From: Hydrogenovibrio kuenenii DSM 12350
GTDB taxonomy: Bacteria > Pseudomonadota > Gammaproteobacteria > Thiomicrospirales > Thiomicrospiraceae
Assembly (NCBI RefSeq): GCF_000526715.1
Contig: NZ_JAGP01000001.1
Location: forward strand, 1,054,001 to 1,118,000
Reading direction: 5' to 3'
DNA: 64,000 nt
A program made the position numbers and the translations under genes. Of this stretch, positions 62,767 to 64,000 are shown in pieces. The stretch's first letter is position 1. The number at the start of each line of letters is the position of its first letter. The notes under the pieces were generated by a model, which did no database searches, was not told the DNA's origin, and saw nothing but the letters and a program-made list of their open reading frames with translations.

Positions 62767-64000
62767 TTAACGATTTAACTTCTTTTCCAGCTCAAGGATA
62801 ACTTGCGTGGTTTTGAGCATGGAATCAGGGTTTAAACTAATGGAGTCTGTGCCCAGTTCAACCATGAACTCTGCCATCTCTGGGTAATCCGATGGTGCTT
62901 GACCGCAGATGCCTGAATGAAGTCCGTTGCGTTTCGCCCCTTCAATCGCCCATTTAATCATGGTTTTAACGCCTTGATCTCGCTCGTCGTAGTCGAATGC
63001 AACAAGCTCGGAATCTCTATCGACCCCTAAGACCAATTGCGTCAAATCATTGGACCCAATTGAAATGCCGTCAAACAGCGGTGCGAAATGGTCGATTTCA
63101 ATAACGTTGTTTGGAATCTCACACATCATGTAAACCTTGAGGCCGTTTTCAGTGCGCTTGAGGCCATTTTTCTCCATGACTTTTAGCACTTGTTCGGCTT
63201 CTTTTACACGTCTTACGAAGGGAATCATGACAATCAAATTGTTCAGTCCCATTTTTTCACGCACGGTTTTGATGGCTTGGCATTCGAGTTCAAATGCGGG
63301 TTTAAACTCGTCCGAAATATAGCGTGAAGCTCCGCGGAAACCAATCATCGGATTTTCTTCTTTGGGTTCAAATGCACTGCCGCCCAATAGGCTGGCGTAT
63401 TCATTGGACTTGAAGTCGGACATACGTACGACGACGGGTTTTGGATAAAAAGCTGCGGCAATGGTGCCTATACCTTCGGATAATTCATGAAGGAAGAAAT
63501 CTTTGCCGGAAGCATGACCGTCAATGAGCGTTTGAATCTGTTTGCGCTCTTGTTCACTCTCGATTTTATCGACATTCAACAGTGCGAGAGGGTGCGCTTT
63601 GATGGATTCGTTAATAATGAATTCCATACGCGCCAAGCCGACACCTTGGTTAGGTAGAAAACTGGTTTTGAATGCCATATCGGGATTGGCGATATTGATC
63701 ATCATTTCCGTTTTTGGAGTGCCCAAGTCGGATAGATCGGTCTTTTCGATGTCAAAAGGTACTTTGCCGGCATAGACGTGACCGGTATCGCCTTCTGCAC
63801 AAGAAACAGTTACTTTTGGATTGGATTCCAGCACCTCGGTGGCATCTTCACAACCGACGATGGCGGGGATGCCTAATTCTCTTGCGATAATGGCTGCATG
63901 ACAGGTGCGCCCACCTCGGTTGGTGATAATGGCGGAAGCGATTTTCATCACCGGTTCCCAGTCGGGCGTGGTGATGTCTGAAACCAATATTTCACCTGGC
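62767..64000 (-). CDS. ppsA: Phosphoenolpyruvate synthase, C-terminal part (partial)
   Basis: Converts pyruvate to phosphoenolpyruvate with ATP, giving AMP and phosphate; an anaplerotic or gluconeogenic step. The gene runs off the right edge: codons before the apparent start at 63987 continue in frame (PGEILVSD). The visible 411 residues include the phosphohistidine domain ([21 protein letters not shown], with the phosphorylated His) and the PEP-binding TIM barrel ([39 protein letters not shown] and the catalytic [12 protein letters not shown] with its Cys). Confidence 0.95.
   Translation of the reverse strand, partial: PGEILVSDITTPDWEPVMKIASAIITNRGGRTCHAAIIARELGIPAIVGCEDATEVLESNPKVTVSCAEGDTGHVYAGKVPFDIEKTDLSDLGTPKTEMMINIANPDMAFKTSFLPNQGVGLARMEFIINESIKAHPLALLNVDKIESEQERKQIQTLIDGHASGKDFFLHELSEGIGTIAAAFYPKPVVVRMSDFKSNEYASLLGGSAFEPKEENPMIGFRGASRYISDEFKPAFELECQAIKTVREKMGLNNLIVMIPFVRRVKEAEQVLKVMEKNGLKRTENGLKVYMMCEIPNNVIEIDHFAPLFDGISIGSNDLTQLVLGVDRDSELVAFDYDERDQGVKTMIKWAIEGAKRNGLHSGICGQAPSDYPEMAEFMVELGTDSISLNPDSMLKTTQVILELEKKLNR

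Overview
The window reads as one contiguous stretch of a moderately AT-rich gammaproteobacterial chromosome, densely coding on both strands, with no phage, plasmid, insertion sequence or CRISPR. Gene content (RoxA, CsiV, FabI, MinCDE, LolCD, tig-clpP-clpX-lon-hupB, rbfA-truB-rpsO-pnp) is gammaproteobacterial. A sulfide:quinone oxidoreductase-type flavoprotein, together with the overall flavour of the proteins, suggests a sulfur-oxidising chemolithotroph of the Thiomicrospira/Hydrogenovibrio type. That placement is inference, not proof.

Layout. 1-5.6 kb: translation and RNA-decay operon (end of infB, rbfA, truB, two inserted genes, rpsO, pnp). 5.8-12.8 kb: M16C peptidase, a lipoprotein, ribosomal oxygenase roxA, purB, an outer-membrane barrel. 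13-22 kb: mntH, acnB, a diguanylate cyclase, an SppA-type peptidase, uvrC, pgsA. 22.2-22.5 kb: tRNA-Gly, -Cys, -Leu. 22.8-32 kb: accessory region with a guanine-deaminase-like enzyme, a 1468-residue PAS/GAF/GGDEF/EAL protein, a BFD-like iron-sulfur protein, a BNR beta-propeller, and a divergent LPP20/CsgG-like lipoprotein cluster. 32.3-40 kb: minCDE, csiV, mfd and a compact RND-like membrane protein. 40.3-46.6 kb: SQR, a UPF0126/TRIC protein, lolC-lolD, an ABC-F ATPase and a small DUF2892 membrane protein. 46.8-53.1 kb: protein quality control (tig, clpP, clpX, lon, hupB). 53.5-53.9 kb: duplicated tRNA-Val/tRNA-Asp pairs. 54-64 kb: fabI, an oligopeptide-type ABC importer, a thioesterase, a lipoprotein amidohydrolase and the 3' part of ppsA.

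The most unusual signal is a dispersed 17-base sequence, consensus AAAWCTGCCAGGCTGGS. It occurs 12 times with a perfect 12-base core, plus one degenerate copy, about one per 5 kb. Copies lie on both strands, inside seven genes in five of the six possible reading frames, and between genes. Two sets are inverted pairs forming the purB and mntH terminators. This is the pattern of a DNA uptake sequence (as in Neisseria or Pasteurellaceae). I do not recall one described for this kind of organism, and no competence gene is in the window. Other points worth attention are a consensus promoter whose spacer is filled by an inverted repeat (DUF2892 gene), twin operator-like boxes before mntH, a long pnp leader hairpin, the LPP20/CsgG-like cluster and a porter-less RND-like protein.
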